DNA of 64,000 nt from Halocaridina rubra (GCA_037179515.1 JAXCGZ010009485.1:1-64000), one strand, 5' to 3'. Shown: positions 1-12,967, numbered from the stretch's first letter. Numbers and translations: made by a program. The notes: generated by a model from the letters alone, not told the origin.

Positions 1-49
1 TTTCTAATTAATAATTTGGTCTCGTACTAGTGCCTTAGTGACTACAAAT

Positions 50-785
<736 letters not shown>

Positions 786-888
786 GGGAAGTGGAGACCG
801 AATTTATAGATTTAAGAAAGGAGGTTAATTTTTTTTTTCAGTTATTTTCATTTTATATTAGTTCTTTGGACACTATTACAAAGGCTTC

Positions 889-951
<63 letters not shown>

Positions 952-954
952 CAT

Positions 955-1019
<65 letters not shown>
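889..1019. repeat. Compound trinucleotide repeat (TTA)n-(GTA)n
   Basis: About 20 TTA units switch at roughly 952 (one ATC interruption) to about 20 GTA/AGT units. From 1020 to 1202 the sequence is AT-rich with nothing recognisable. Confidence 0.95.
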
Positions 1020-1202
1020 TCAAAAATCTAAATTTCAATTTTTATGGTTTACCATAAATCAAATTTGGAACTCAAAAATCGCATATGTACTTGAGGTTAC
1101 AACACAATGTAATTAAACTTCATTTAAAATAATAAAAATGGTGTGAAAATTATTACAATATAACCTATGCGAAAGCAATCACAATGGTATTAAAACAAAT
1201 GT

Positions 1203-1349
1203 TCCGGTTTTACGTCACGGACTCCCATTTTTACCAAGGGCTAGGACGGTTGCCTTCTTGCGAAGGACTTGTTTTGGCAGGTGTAATCGTTACCCTGAGT
1301 GCATGCCCTTGCTAACCTTAAACCGTGACGGGGCGCGAACCCTCGAGCA
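1203..1349 (-). mobile_element. tRNA-derived SINE, family 1, head-truncated
   Basis: On the minus strand a B-box-like GGGTTCGCGCCCCGTCACGG is followed by a body ending TTTTACGTCACGGAC on the plus strand. The same body recurs at 11609-11768, 39137-39318 and 40104-40298. The tRNA-like A-box half present in the last two is missing here, so this copy is cut within its head. Confidence 0.7.
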
Positions 1350-1423
1350 AATGTATACAAAAAATCTTAAAACAGACGCAAATAAAATACTGTATATCAA
1401 CTATCATCTTTTACCCACTAATC

Positions 1424-1560
1424 TATCACTCTAATTCCCCATTCGAATGGGGGTGGACACAGACAGGTTGGCGCTGTAAGGGGTATTAAGGTTGGATGCC
1501 CTACCTAACGCCTTGCGGTGGGACCGGACTATTGTATGCAAGGCTCATCACTGAGTTAAC
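1424..1560 (-). mobile_element. tRNA-derived SINE, family 2
   Basis: It carries the family-2 tail (CCCCATTCGAATGGGGGTGG, plus strand) and the GGTATTAAGG / GATGCCC spacer shared with 1978-2135, 3180-3330, 8136-8272 and 56705-56870. The tRNA-like end is at the right, on the minus strand. The head is diverged. Confidence 0.6.
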
Positions 1561-1977
1561 TCAGCCAACCAATCAAAAATATAAATATAAAAATAAGCTA
1601 AATTTGACCTGGCTTGAAAAGATGGTTTGCCAGAATCACTTGGGATATGAAGGACAGGGTAATGGTGTCCTTTTAGCATACAGATACTTTCAGCTCATTT
1701 TGGATTAGTGATTAGTACATTTCTGGATGTGTAGAGTTAATGACGGAACAGTATCCTTATGAATTAAGGCTTTGATAAAAGTAATAACTACCATAAAGTA
1801 GTTCTAAAACGTAAACAAAATACATAAGTGAAAGAACACTAAATTGCTCTATCAGCCCGTCTTTATATAGGGTCACTGTTTTTCATGAGCCACCTCCACT
1901 GCCTCTGTCTCCTGTCATGTTGGTATCCAAGCCCTTCTTCAAAGAAACCAAAAGAGCTTTGTTGTTTCAAGTGTCTC
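1561..1977. other. No gene seen
   Basis: AT-rich DNA with no convincing coding frame or recognised repeat. Confidence 0.5.
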
Positions 1978-2135
1978 AATGAATCCCCATGTGAATAGGG
2001 GAGGGCACAGACTGATTAGAGCTGGGGGATTACGGCTAGATAACCTTCCTATGCCCCACAGAACGGGATAGAGAGCACAAATATCAGACTTTTTATTCCC
2101 CAACTACGCGATCTACCACTGAGCTACCGCAGCCC
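1978..2135 (-). mobile_element. tRNA-derived SINE, family 2, holding the left duplication boundary
   Basis: On the minus strand the tRNA-like head reads GGGGGCTGCGGTAGCTCAGT (A box inside), then a B-box region and the family-2 tail. The left edge of the 9-kb tandem duplication (2067/2068) falls inside this SINE. Its head half (2068-2135) is therefore repeated at 10996-11063, while its tail half is not. Confidence 0.75.
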
Positions 2136-2207
2136 CCAAAATAAGCATATTAATGCATAAAAACACATGTAGACTATCCTCTACTCTTAGAACTCAATAG
2201 CTGAAAT

Positions 2208-2318
2208 CACACAAACACACACACCACACATACACATCACACACACAAACACACACACACACACACACACACAAATAGGGGGCTCTTTCCCGTAAGCACA
2301 ATTAGGTAATTACACCCC
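2208..2318 (+). repeat. (CA)n followed by a CR1-like LINE 3' tail
   Basis: A (CA)n-rich tract to about 2272 is followed by GGGGCTCTTTCCCGTAAGCA and AATTAGGTAATTAC. This is the terminal sequence of the CR1/L2-like family whose longer copy ends at 27893. The copy-2 equivalent is at about 11137-11237. Confidence 0.75.
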
Positions 2319-2585
2319 TCCATAGAGAGATCTTTCAACAGAGACAAAAGTGAAATAAATTGTTGCCGCTGAAATTACAGATCTAATGTGGTTCCAATAG
2401 GGGTCTAATGCCGGGCCCGAGATGACACCTTGCAAGCTATAATTACACCTCATAACTCTCATACCCAACTGTAGATTTCTCTTGAGGGATGTGGTGCAGG
2501 TCCCTAAGCTATAGGAAATGAAGGTATCATCAACCAGCAAGGATGATGAAATGTTAGCGATGACCCCTATATACCTGCCGCTCAC
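2310..2585 (-). other. 91-codon open frame of unknown nature
   Basis: A frame starting MSGRYIGVIANISSS is open in both duplicate copies (also 11230-11505) with one residue change (Pro/Ser). I do not recognise the product. It lies between a LINE tail and a SINE remnant, and its conservation is explained by the recent duplication, so it is more likely a chance frame or an old transposon fragment than a gene. Confidence 0.2.
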
Positions 2586-2685
2586 ATAATTTAACCTAGT
2601 GGAGGATCTGAAAGCTGCTATTTGCTGATAAGGTCTTCTCAGAGTTAAGAATACTAGTGGAATAATAATAACATTAACATCGATG

Positions 2686-3150
<465 letters not shown>

Positions 3151-3179
3151 ATAATAGTGTTTTTTTGTTAGATTACACT

Positions 3180-3327
3180 TTAAGTGTCATTCTTAATCCC
3201 AATTATGGGGGTGGACAGAGACTTATTTGAGCTGTGGAATTAAGGGTGGATACTCTTCTTAATGACCCGCAGTGGACACAATCTTGAGTCTGTCACCTTT
3301 CAAAGACCACTATACCACCATGTCTCT

Positions 3328-3330
<3 letters not shown>
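3180..3330 (-). mobile_element. tRNA-derived SINE, family 2
   Basis: The CCCAATTATGGGGGTGGACA tail start and the GGAATTAAGGGTGGATACTC spacer match other family-2 copies. The head at the right is diverged and runs into (AAT)n at 3331-3390. Duplicated at about 11900-12050. Confidence 0.6.
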
Positions 3331-3390
<60 letters not shown>

Positions 3391-3391
<1 letters not shown>

Positions 3392-3678
3392 GCCTATCTG
3401 TATACAGACAAGGCCACAATCCCCCTTGAGAGGGGAGGGTCTGAATCAAGGGACAAGCCCACAAGATCGCTTTTGGAAATTTCCCACCAAAACTCTTTCA
3501 TGATCCATACATTAATGAGGGAAGAGGATACAAAGAAGGTCTTCCAATCTCCTTGTTGCACCCTGATAGTCGACAATTATGATATGCCAGAAAGCGAAGA
3601 GACGGTATAAATACAGTATTTATAACTTTTACAAATAGGAAATAAAGTTTTTTCATTGGTTTCAAAGAGTTTATGCTT
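3391..3678. other. Unassigned duplicated segment with an open frame
   Basis: The plus frame 3391-3610 (starting MAYLYTDKATIPLERGG) and a 60-codon minus frame at 3394-3576 are both open and unchanged in copy 2 (12124-12345). I recognise neither. A poly-Ile run from the (AAT)n array upstream can be read into the plus frame, which argues against a true gene start. Confidence 0.3.
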
Positions 3679-3912
3679 AGGCCCGATTTCTTAAACAGTG
3701 TAAACCTAGGATACCACAGTTTTAGTTAGCTAGACACGCACAAACGGATTTCATAAACGCATCTGATGCGGTTCTGTGTATGGCTAGGATCCTGTACGGG
3801 ATCCTAGTCATACACAGGACTGCGCCAGATGCGGTTATGAAATCCATTTGTGCGTGTCTAGCTAACTAACAATATGGTATCCTAGGTTTACACTGTTTAA
3901 GAAATCAGGCCT
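3679..3912. mobile_element. Fold-back MITE
   Basis: The terminal inverted repeats are about 38 bp, beginning AGGCCCGATTTCTTAAACAG on the left, with one mismatch seen. The whole 234-bp element is close to palindromic, centred on GGATCCTGTACGGGATCC. A copy is at 12414-12643. No transposase is present and the target duplication is unclear. Confidence 0.85.
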
Positions 3913-5154
3913 TCGAGTTGAAGCAAGACTGGCTACTACAAAACACAGGATTTGAATCTACTAAATTTGGTTAATAATTGTTGATATTGTAAGTCTGAAT
4001 ATTTATTGGTTTCCTGCTCAAGTTTATCAACCTTCATATATTTATCTATCTTATATCCTACAGATGAATATATACTGTATTTTCACAAAAACCTGTAAGC
4101 TGATAAAGAATACAGTACAGTATATCAGTTTATATACATTGCAAAATAAATCCATCTTTGACCCTATAGAGGTATATGTGTTGACCCTACAGAGGTATAT
4201 GTGATGTATTTTCACAAAAGCTTGTAAAATGATAAAGAATACAGTATGCTGATCCTATACAACAATTTGGCCTTCTGCAGTGATCATATTAACCACTCCT
4301 TTGCAACTCTTACAGGAACTTCTCTTTTATCTCCTGCTCTATAATTGCTAAATGAGAACACCTACTTTATCTCCTACTCCATGTTAGTCTTGAGAGATGT
4401 GTTACTCACTATTGTGACTTGTTTTATTCTTAAGAACTCTTACATAACTCCTATGAGCAGCCAAAAATTTTGTCAGCCAGTTTGAAAAAACAGTTACAGC
4501 CTTACAAAAAAACCACATCACTGATTTATAGCTATTGCAAAATTATATATGTATACCCATTATATATGTATATAAAACAATTTAAAAAAAGAGTTTGAGA
4601 CAGTACAGCTTCATCATAGCCAGTTCACCTATGCCTCTTCAATAAGTTGTTTATTTAGTAATAGAGAGCAAATGATTAAAGACGCATAGTAAGCTCGAAG
4701 TATACAGTGTAGGCTATATGAAAACGAAAGGAATTGATATTTATCCCTAACTCCAAGCATAAAAAAAAAAATACTTTATACACATACATTACACTACATG
4801 TAACATAGTTCATTATTAGCCCAAATACAGTATATTAGTCTTTAAAAAAACATAAGCCTAATCTGATTCAAATCAGGTTTCCAAAAGTAAGCTTACACTT
4901 ATCTACCCTAGCTGTACTTAGCATAACTTGGCCAAAATAATATCCAAATTCTAACTAAGGCTATTATACCCTGACTGTACCTACATCCCAATTAAACAAG
5001 ACCTTAAAATGTTAAGTACGGCACCTCACATAATCTGCCCTAGGTGCATTTAATCTGTCCAATATAGGCATAAATATCATTGATACTTATCAGTATCATT
5101 AATATCAGTGTATTTAGGCCATCCAGTAATAATAACATATTATAACCTAATCAT
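3913..5154. other. No gene seen
   Basis: AT-rich duplicated DNA with a short internal direct repeat (GACCCTATAGAGGTATATGT twice near 4160-4200). No coding frame. Confidence 0.5.
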
Positions 5155-5570
5155 CAACTGCCTATAGCAATACTACAGCTGAAGACCATTTGGAAGCAAT
5201 AGAACTGAGCAGGACAGCTCCATATTAAGTTTTCCTTCAGTTACGGTTCTTTTCCTATGTTTACATCTACACTGCATATTCTGGATTACTTGTTGCACAT
5301 CTCTTAATAGGCCATCCCTCCTCATATGACAAGTCACAACACTCCCCATGCCTGTTCTCTTTGCTTTCTATCTCATCACTATTTTAGATCCACATTATTT
5401 GGACTGTTCTTTCAGGCTGTCTTTTTTATTGTTTATCATTATCTTATTTCTACCTTGTTACTGAGCTGCTGTTTTTCCCTAATGTTTCTTTTTGGTGTCT
5501 GGGCCCTATGAAAGCAGTGTTCTTTGCCTGTCAATGTCACATACATAATAAAATCCTCCTAAATACAAAA
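5155..5570 (+). mobile_element. Short non-autonomous derivative of the jockey-like LINE
   Basis: The first 200 bp resemble the 5' region of the jockey-like LINE at 19448 (ATACTACAGCTGAAGACC, then TTTTCCTTCAGTTACGG, then a TGACAAGTCACAACACT box). The sequence then passes directly to a LINE-type 3' end (GCCTGTCAATGTCACA, ATAAAA) without endonuclease or RT. Copy 2 is at about 14000-14400. Confidence 0.6.
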
Positions 5571-5977
5571 TAATAATAATAATAATAATAATAATACTGT
5601 ACTAGAAAAAATATTCCCCAATACAGTATTACATGGGTATGCCTTTTTCATCCCTAGACTACAATTTCCTACGAAAAATATTTACGCTAATCTTACAATA
5701 GGATATTATATGAAAAGCATAAATTGTCCTCACACAAAATAGTTGCTCACAGATAAACAAAGTACCTTCAACTGACCTTTTAAGCTGCTTAAAGTAGAAC
5801 AATGCTTACTTATTTTATATAAGAGTCAAAGTTTGCCATATTTATACATTAGTCATACCAAACACCAAAGTTTAAGGCATACATTAATATTTATAACAAA
5901 TGTAAGCATAGTGCATAATTTTATCACTGTTAAGAAATTTCTACTTTCTTAATCAGAAATTTATACTTTTATTTTTT
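5571..5977. other. No gene seen
   Basis: A short (AAT)n at about 5567-5595, then AT-rich DNA without features. Confidence 0.5.
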
Positions 5978-6295
5978 ATGATTGTGACAACAGGAAGGGC
6001 CAAAAAAAAATAAATAAATAAAACAGCCCTTATCGGGCCTGGGCACGAAGAATACATACAGTAAAGAGAAACAGAGATAGAGAGTGTTATGACTTGTCAG
6101 ATGTGAAGGGATAATAAAAGATTTGTAATGAATATCCAAGAATATTCAGTGTAGCTGTAGGCATGGAAAAAGAAGCGAAACTGAAGGAAGACTTAACATC
6201 GAACTGTCCTGGACAGACCTATTTAAGTTCAAAAAACCTTCAGCTGTAGTGTCGCAATGGTCGGTTAATGCCATGAGCCAACTTAATGCTATCAA
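5978..6295 (-). mobile_element. Short non-autonomous derivative of the jockey-like LINE
   Basis: On the minus strand it reads in the same order as the repeat at 5155: a TGACAAGTCATAACACTCTC-type box, AAAGGCTG-like centre, and a GTTGTCACAATCA end. Related copies lie at 48600-48780, 50470-50660 and 62985-63180. Copy 2 is at about 14822-15125. Confidence 0.6.
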
Positions 6296-7534
6296 ACAGC
6301 ATTTACAGAAATGGTCAAGGCTCTACAAAGTGTTATTACTATTATCATTCTGATTCCAATCGTTGTTGGATACCTACACATCACTCACTACTCCCTTAAA
6401 GCGACACAACTTTGGTTTGATTACCTCTGTCCCTCAGAGTTTTTAGGGATATTGCAATATACATTGATGCCTCATCCTATGTGGTAATTTGGTTCCATGA
6501 TGTGCAGCATTATTTAAGACTTGCGTATGATCAAGACCTTCATATGAAAGTAGCAGTGTACTTTGCATGTAACCTTTTCCTAGCTTCCCGTACATTTTGA
6601 ATCTTGCCTAATTTATGGTACTGTACATAAACATTACATAATACAATTTAACTCTCTATAAAATCAGTACAGTACAGTAGCTGTTGTAGGCATTTTTAAG
6701 GGAAAATTCCTGATAATCTTTTAATATTCACCTACTCCTTATACTGAAAACCACACAACTTAAAACTGCGTATTATGAGGGCCTACTTTATACAACTCAT
6801 TACACCATAAGGTTTGAACTCATTATGCAAAGACTATGACTGACCTAATTACAATTAAGTTCAAGTTAGAGCCCCTAAACAGTAGGGTTTTTGATAGACT
6901 AACCCTGAACATCTAAACACTTAAGTTACCATCTCTTGCCATTTTTAGCATCAAATGGCACTGATGACCACATATTACCTGGAAAATCTCTTCAATTGTC
7001 ACTAAGTGATAATGCACTATTTCATGTGTCACAATAGGTCCCCATTCGACTGGGGAGGAAAGAGGCATGTCGAAGTGAAAGAATCTCTATTTCCGAACTA
7101 ACACCCATAGCTCAAAAAATACCAAAATTACCTTGAAATAACTGGCATAAGCTTACCTAACCAACTTTTCTATATTCCTTGCATACACTATGCAATTGTT
7201 ACTTTACCACGGACAAAGATGATTTCCAACATCTAACTGTGAGCATAGTATGATATCTGTTAAAGTCCCAACACCCAAAAGGAAAATTTGCTGTGTCAGA
7301 AGTTTATGAGTTTCTCTTAATCATGACACAAACATCTAACTACTGTATACCTAGAATTAAAATATTTTTGTTAAATATGTAACGTCACACTTCTAGTTCA
7401 GAAAACTCATGAAATATCATAATATTAGTATAGGTTAGTTAATCATTCATTAAGAAAGGAGTTGATAATTTATATGGTTGATTTTTTTGTTGTTTTAGCT
7501 GTAATATCAGTTATTGGTTTTCCATTCACTTGTT
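6296..7534. other. No gene seen; SINE scrap at about 7030-7085
   Basis: AT-rich duplicated DNA. GGTCCCCATTCGACTGGGGA near 7038 resembles the family-2 SINE tail. Otherwise unassigned. Confidence 0.5.
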
Positions 7535-7975
7535 GAGGTTTAGGGTAGGTTAGTTTAGGTTAAATAAGTTAAATTTAGGGCAAGATGGGTTGGTTACATG
7601 TACAATAGGGTTAAGTTGGTTAGGCTTAGGGTATGTTAGGTTAGTGTGGGATATGTTGGGTTTGGTTAATTAGTGTATTGTAGGTTAAGTGTAGAGTAGG
7701 TTAGGTTGCTTTATGTAGATTAGGTTAGGTTAGGCTGATAGTGAAAGGCAGGTTAGGGTAAGTTCACTTTTGAAGGATAAGTTTGATTAGACTACTTACA
7801 TTTAAGGTGGGTTAGCTTTGGTTGATTAGTGTAGGATAGGTTAAGTTGGACTGATTAGGGTAAGTTGGTTTGTGAAAGATAGGTAAAGTTTTGGGTAGGT
7901 TAGGTTTAGGATAAGTAGGTTAGGTTCAGGAGAGATAAGTTAGGTTGGTTATTGTTAAGTAGATTGGGTTAGTTT
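7535..7975 (+). repeat. Degenerate telomere-like (GGTTA)n tract
   Basis: Dozens of GGTTA/GGTTTA/GGGTTA-type words are interspersed with other sequence, all in one orientation. The arthropod telomere unit is TTAGG. Copy 2 is at about 16380-16795. Confidence 0.8.
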
Positions 7976-8135
7976 ACACAAATCGAGGTGTGAAAAGTTT
8001 AATACTTATCATATTTACTATATATTTGGTTTCGTATCACACTTTTGACAGAATTTTACCGAAATATTAAAAAATTATATTCGAAATTAATAATTTTTTA
8101 CCATGTCAAACTACCATTCGTAATCATTCAACCAC

Positions 8136-8272
8136 TGCCAGCACGCGAGTCGGGAAGCTACTAAGAGGAGTTCGATTCTACTGCGGGGCATTAGGAAAGG
8201 TATCAAGCCTTGATCCCCAAGCTCAAACATGTCTGCGTCCACCCCTTTCGAATGGGAATTATGACAAAATCG
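8136..8272 (+). mobile_element. tRNA-derived SINE, family 2
   Basis: A tRNA-like B box (GAGTTCGATTCTACTGC) is followed by GGGGCATTAGGAAAGG and the tail GTCCACCCCTTTCGAATGGG. Copy 2 is at about 16966-17098. Confidence 0.75.
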
Positions 8273-8559
8273 CATTTGCTTACTTACTTTCGGTCACCAT
8301 TCCGCCACGCTTCTATATTTCATGCTTCATATTTTCGTAAATGAAATTTCGCAGCTTCTGATACAAATTTTTGTTCTAAAACTGCACAAAATGTCGTTAA
8401 ATGAGACAAATATCGCAAAGCTAAATTCACAAGTCAATGTTGTTGTCAACATGTTGTTAACGGAGTCACAAAATGACAAGTTGACATTATTATAACCATT
8501 TTTTTTATAATTAATTATTATGTCAATAATAACTTTCAATTTAGAAATTAGGGAGTATC

Positions 8560-8830
8560 GCGTTAGCACAGTGGTTAGAATCACCTAAAGCTACAGGGGG
8601 GAGAGGGGATACGGTGACGGTTTTTAAATTTCTTCTTGGTTTTGATTTGACCTCTAGCTTTAGAACTAGAGGTCATAGGTTAAATATTTTTACAATATGT
8701 AAGGAAGTACTTTTTTGGTGCAAAAATAGATAACTGGAATTCGTTAGGTGAGGAAACAGTAAATGCTAAATGCACTCAGTTTTAAGGACTCCTTTCCGTG
8801 AGCATAATTAGGTAAATACCATTAGGTTAA
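8560..8830 (+). mobile_element. CR1/L2-like LINE, 3' fragment
   Basis: About 250 bp match the 3' coding end and tail of the LINE at 26763-27893: GATACGGTGACGG, TAGAACTAGAGGTCATAG, AACTGGAATTCG, then the GTGAGCATAATTAGGTAAAT tail. The coding frame is broken. 8831-9090 is AT-rich with nothing recognised. Copy 2 is at about 17405-17690. Confidence 0.75.
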
Positions 8831-9092
8831 TACCATTTGGTTAATTACTAAATAATTACGTAATTATTGATAAAATCTTTATTCTAGCCTATGATAAAAT
8901 AAATAAAAAAATCACATATTTTTATTATTACAATTTTGAATTTAAATACTAATAATAAAAACATGTATTCTAATCTATGATAAAAATAAAGTCTATTAAC
9001 AATTAAAAAACTTTGCTAATTATTATTCTTAATTTAATTATTAATGATGAAAAATTATTTAAATTTCCTTTTACCATGCAAATTTAAATAAC

Positions 9093-9564
<472 letters not shown>

Positions 9565-9775
9565 GGATCATTATATAAATAAATAGATAAATAGACAGCT
9601 AGGTATACATACATACATAGATGCATACATACATACACTTTTAAATCTGTAGTTTCCGAAATACAAAACATTTGGCAGTATTTAAATTAGCGAAGAACAA
9701 AAGCTAAAAAAAAAATACCACCATTACACTAATACGTTTATGGTCATAATGTATGTGCATATGTGTGATTGTGTG

Positions 9776-10215
9776 TGTACTTACCTAATTTTAATTTACC
9801 TGTGTTTTGAGGAGAGAGTTTTATACACGTAATTCCCCGTCTCCTGTTCGGTTAGTTTCGGATGAGTGTGTGTGTGTAATTACCTAATTGTGTTTACGGG
9901 AAAGATACCAAAGCTCGTATCTTCCCGTCTCCTGATCGGTTCCATTTTGTACTTCGTGATACTTATCATACCTGTCCTTAAAACTAAGGATGGAGATAGC
10001 ATTAACTACCTCCTCGTGTGTGTGTATTTACGTAAATTGTATTTACCTAGTTGTGCTCACAGAAAAGAGCCCTATGCTCGCAACTCCCCGTCTCTTGATC
10101 GTTTTCATTTGTACTCACTAACACTTATCATATCTGTCCATAAAACTATGACTGCATTTAGCATATACTGTTTCCTCACTTAGTGCATTCCAATTATCAG
10201 CTATTCTCACACTAA
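9776..10215 (-). mobile_element. Three successive CR1/L2-like LINE 3' ends
   Basis: Three pieces of the same LINE 3' end follow one another on the minus strand, starting near 9776, 9866 and 10020. Each begins beside a TG-rich stretch and reads TTACCTAATT or TTACCTAGTT, then a CCCCGTCTC or CCCGTCTCCTGATCGGTT box. The middle one is missing from copy 2 (18648-18960). 10216-10439 holds degraded LINE sequence. Confidence 0.7.
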
Positions 10216-10439
10216 AAAAAAAAAAAGTACCTCATTACATCATGCAATGAAGCTTTCTTAGGAAGCTTTTAACGATTATCTCAAGCTGTAGACCACTTAG
10301 AAAATCGTACTGTATAGCTATGTATCCATCTACTAATCTCTCCATTTATCTGGTTAGCCTTTTGTCGATATATAAATCTATTTATGTACGTGCGAATGTA
10401 TGTATGTGATTATGATTAGTAGGTTGCCCATGACACCAG

Positions 10440-10995
10440 CCGCCTATTGAAATACTACGACTGAAGGTACTACGGATTCTACCAGGACTAGTCTAGACAG
10501 CTCCAGGCTAAGTCTTCCTTCAGGCACGGTTCTTTCCTGATGCCTACATCTACACCGAATATTCTGGTGTATTCATTACTCATCTCTTACTATCTTATTA
10601 CATTTGACAGGTCATAACACTCCCCATTCTTTTTGCTCTCTTTTTCCTCATTTTTTGCTTCTCTTATGGAAGGTTCAAAGCTTATGGCCCCCAGTACCCG
10701 GCATAGAGGGGTGCTAAGAATCTCCAGGGATCTTGTTGACTTCACTATTGGCGTGAGGGTAGACACACTTGGTGACTGTAATGGTTTCCCCTTAACCTTG
10801 CACCTCCTGCTAGATATGCTTCTTTCACTCTTCACTTTTCTAACATTTGTGGTCTGAACTCTGAACAACATTTGGGTACATCCCTCCCTAACCTCCTCCA
10901 CCGCTCTGAAACTCAACTGTCTAGCCATACTTCCAATGACCCAACTCATATCTCTCACCATAACTTGTATACTCGTTTCTGTTCCAAATGTGGGG
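10440..10995 (+). pseudogene. Jockey-like LINE 5' part, cut by the duplication junction
   Basis: This matches 19448-20007: a 5' untranslated-like region (ACTACGGATTCTACCAGGAC), then the start of the endonuclease region with the motif LLHRSETQLSSHTSND (Glu of the endonuclease site). It stops at 10995, where SINE head sequence begins. No RT is present, so it cannot be functional. Confidence 0.85.
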
Positions 10996-11136
10996 ATAGA
11001 GAGCACAAATATCAGACTTTTTATTCCCCAACTACGCGATCTACCACTGAGCTACCGCAGCCCCCAAAATAAGCATATTAATGCATAAAAACACATGTAG
11101 ACTATCCTCTACTCTTAGAACTCAATAGCTGAAATC

Positions 11137-11775
11137 ACACAAACACACACACACCACACATACACATCACACACACACACACACACACACACAAATAGGG
11201 GGCTCTTTCCCGTAAGCACAATTAGGTAATTACACCCCTCCATAGAGAGATCTTTCAACAGAGACAAAAGTGAAATAAATTGTTGCCGCTGAAATTACAG
11301 ATCTAATGTGGTTCCAATAGGGGTCTAATGCCGAGCCCGAGATGACACCTTGCAAGCTATAATTACACCTCATAACTCTCATACCCAACTGTAGATTTCT
11401 CTTGAGGGATGTGGTGCAGGTCCCTAAGCTATAGGAAATGAAGGTATCATCAACCAGCAAGGATGATGAAATGTTAGCGATGACCCCTATATACCTGCCG
11501 CTCACATAATTTAACCTAGTGGAGGATCTGAAAGCTGCTATTTGCTGATAAGGTCTTCTCAGAGTTAAGAATACTAGTGGAATAATAATAACATTAACAT
11601 CGATGCGATCAGTTTTACGTCACGGACTCCCTCTTCTACCGAGGGGTATGACGATGCCTTCTTGCGAAGGAATTTGGTTTTAGCGAGTGTGATTGTTACC
11701 CTGAGTACATGCTCCAACTAACCTCGGCCTAGCCCCTCAAAGTCGCCAATGCTACCGCTTTAGCATCAATAATAA

Positions 11776-11867
<92 letters not shown>

Positions 11868-12047
11868 TAAATAATAGTGTTTTTTTGTTAGATTACACTT
11901 TAAGTGTCATTCTTAATCCCAATTATGGGGGTGGACAGAGACTTATTTGAGCTGTGGAATTAAGGGTGGATACTCTTCTTAATGACCCGCAGTGGACACA
12001 ATCTTGAGTCTGTCACCTTTCAAAGACCACTATACCACCATGTCTCT

Positions 12048-12126
<79 letters not shown>

Positions 12127-12345
12127 GCCTATCTGTATACAGACAAGGCCACAATCCCCCTTGAGAGGGGAGGGTCTGAATCAAGGGACAAGCCCACAAG
12201 ATCGCTTTTGGAAATTTCCCACCAAAACTCTTTCATGATCCATACATTAATGAGGGAAGAGGATACAAAGAAGGTCTTCCAATCTCCTTGTTGCACCCTG
12301 ATAGTCGACAATTATGATATGCCAGAAAGCGAAGAGACGGTATAA
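11137..12345. repeat. Copy-2 block: (CA)n, LINE tail, open frame, SINE1, (AAT)n, SINE2
   Basis: This is the counterpart of 2208-3610. (CA)n 11137-11192; LINE tail to 11237; 91-codon minus frame 11230-11505; family-1 SINE 11609-11768, here continuous with no palindrome; (AAT)n 11769-11875; family-2 SINE about 11900-12050; (AAT)n about 12051-12124; the unassigned frame to 12345. Confidence 0.8.
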
Positions 12346-12413
12346 ATACAGTATTTATAACTTTTACAAATAGAAAATAAAGTTTTTTCATTGGTTTCAA
12401 AGAGTTTATGCTT

Positions 12414-12643
12414 AGGCCCGATTTCTTAAACAGTGTAAACCTAGGATACCATAGTGTTAGTTAGCTAGACACACAAACGGATTTCATAAACGTATCTGAT
12501 GCGGTTCTGTGTATGGCTAGGATCCTGTACGGGATCCTAGCCATACACAGGACTGCGCCAGATGCGGCTATGAAATCCATTTGTGCGTGTCTAGCTAACT
12601 AACAATATGGTATCCTAGGTTTACAGTTTAAGAAATCAGGCCT
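12414..12643. mobile_element. Fold-back MITE, copy 2
   Basis: Same termini as 3679-3912, with a few small indels (four bases lost near the left arm, three in the right terminal repeat). Confidence 0.85.
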
Positions 12644-12832
12644 TCGAGAAGAAGCAAGACTAGCTACTACAAAACACAGGATTTGAATCTACTAAATTTG
12701 GTTAATAATTGTTGGTATTGTAAGTCTGAAAATTTATTGGTTTCCTGCTCAAGTTTATCAACCTTCATATATTTATCTATTTTATATCCTACAGATGAAT
12801 CTATACTGTATTTTCACAAAAACCTGTAAGCT

Positions 12833-12967
12833 TTTTGTAACATTACCTCATCTCTGTCTTGTCCTTAACCTTTTTCTTTTCCTTCGTCTTGGTATTTTCT
12901 CGTGTCCGGGCCTTTATTGATGAGGGCAGTTACTGCCTGTCCCGGTGTCACACTCATAAAAAAAAAA
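12833..12967 (+). mobile_element. Jockey-like LINE 3' end inserted only in copy 2
   Basis: About 133 bp ending CGGTGTCACACTCAT plus an A-run match the 3' end of the LINE at 22680-22817. AAGCT flanks it on both sides (12828-12832 and 12966-12970), while copy 1 has AAGCT once (about 4097-4101). This is a short, 5'-truncated insertion with a probable 5-bp target duplication. Confidence 0.9.
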
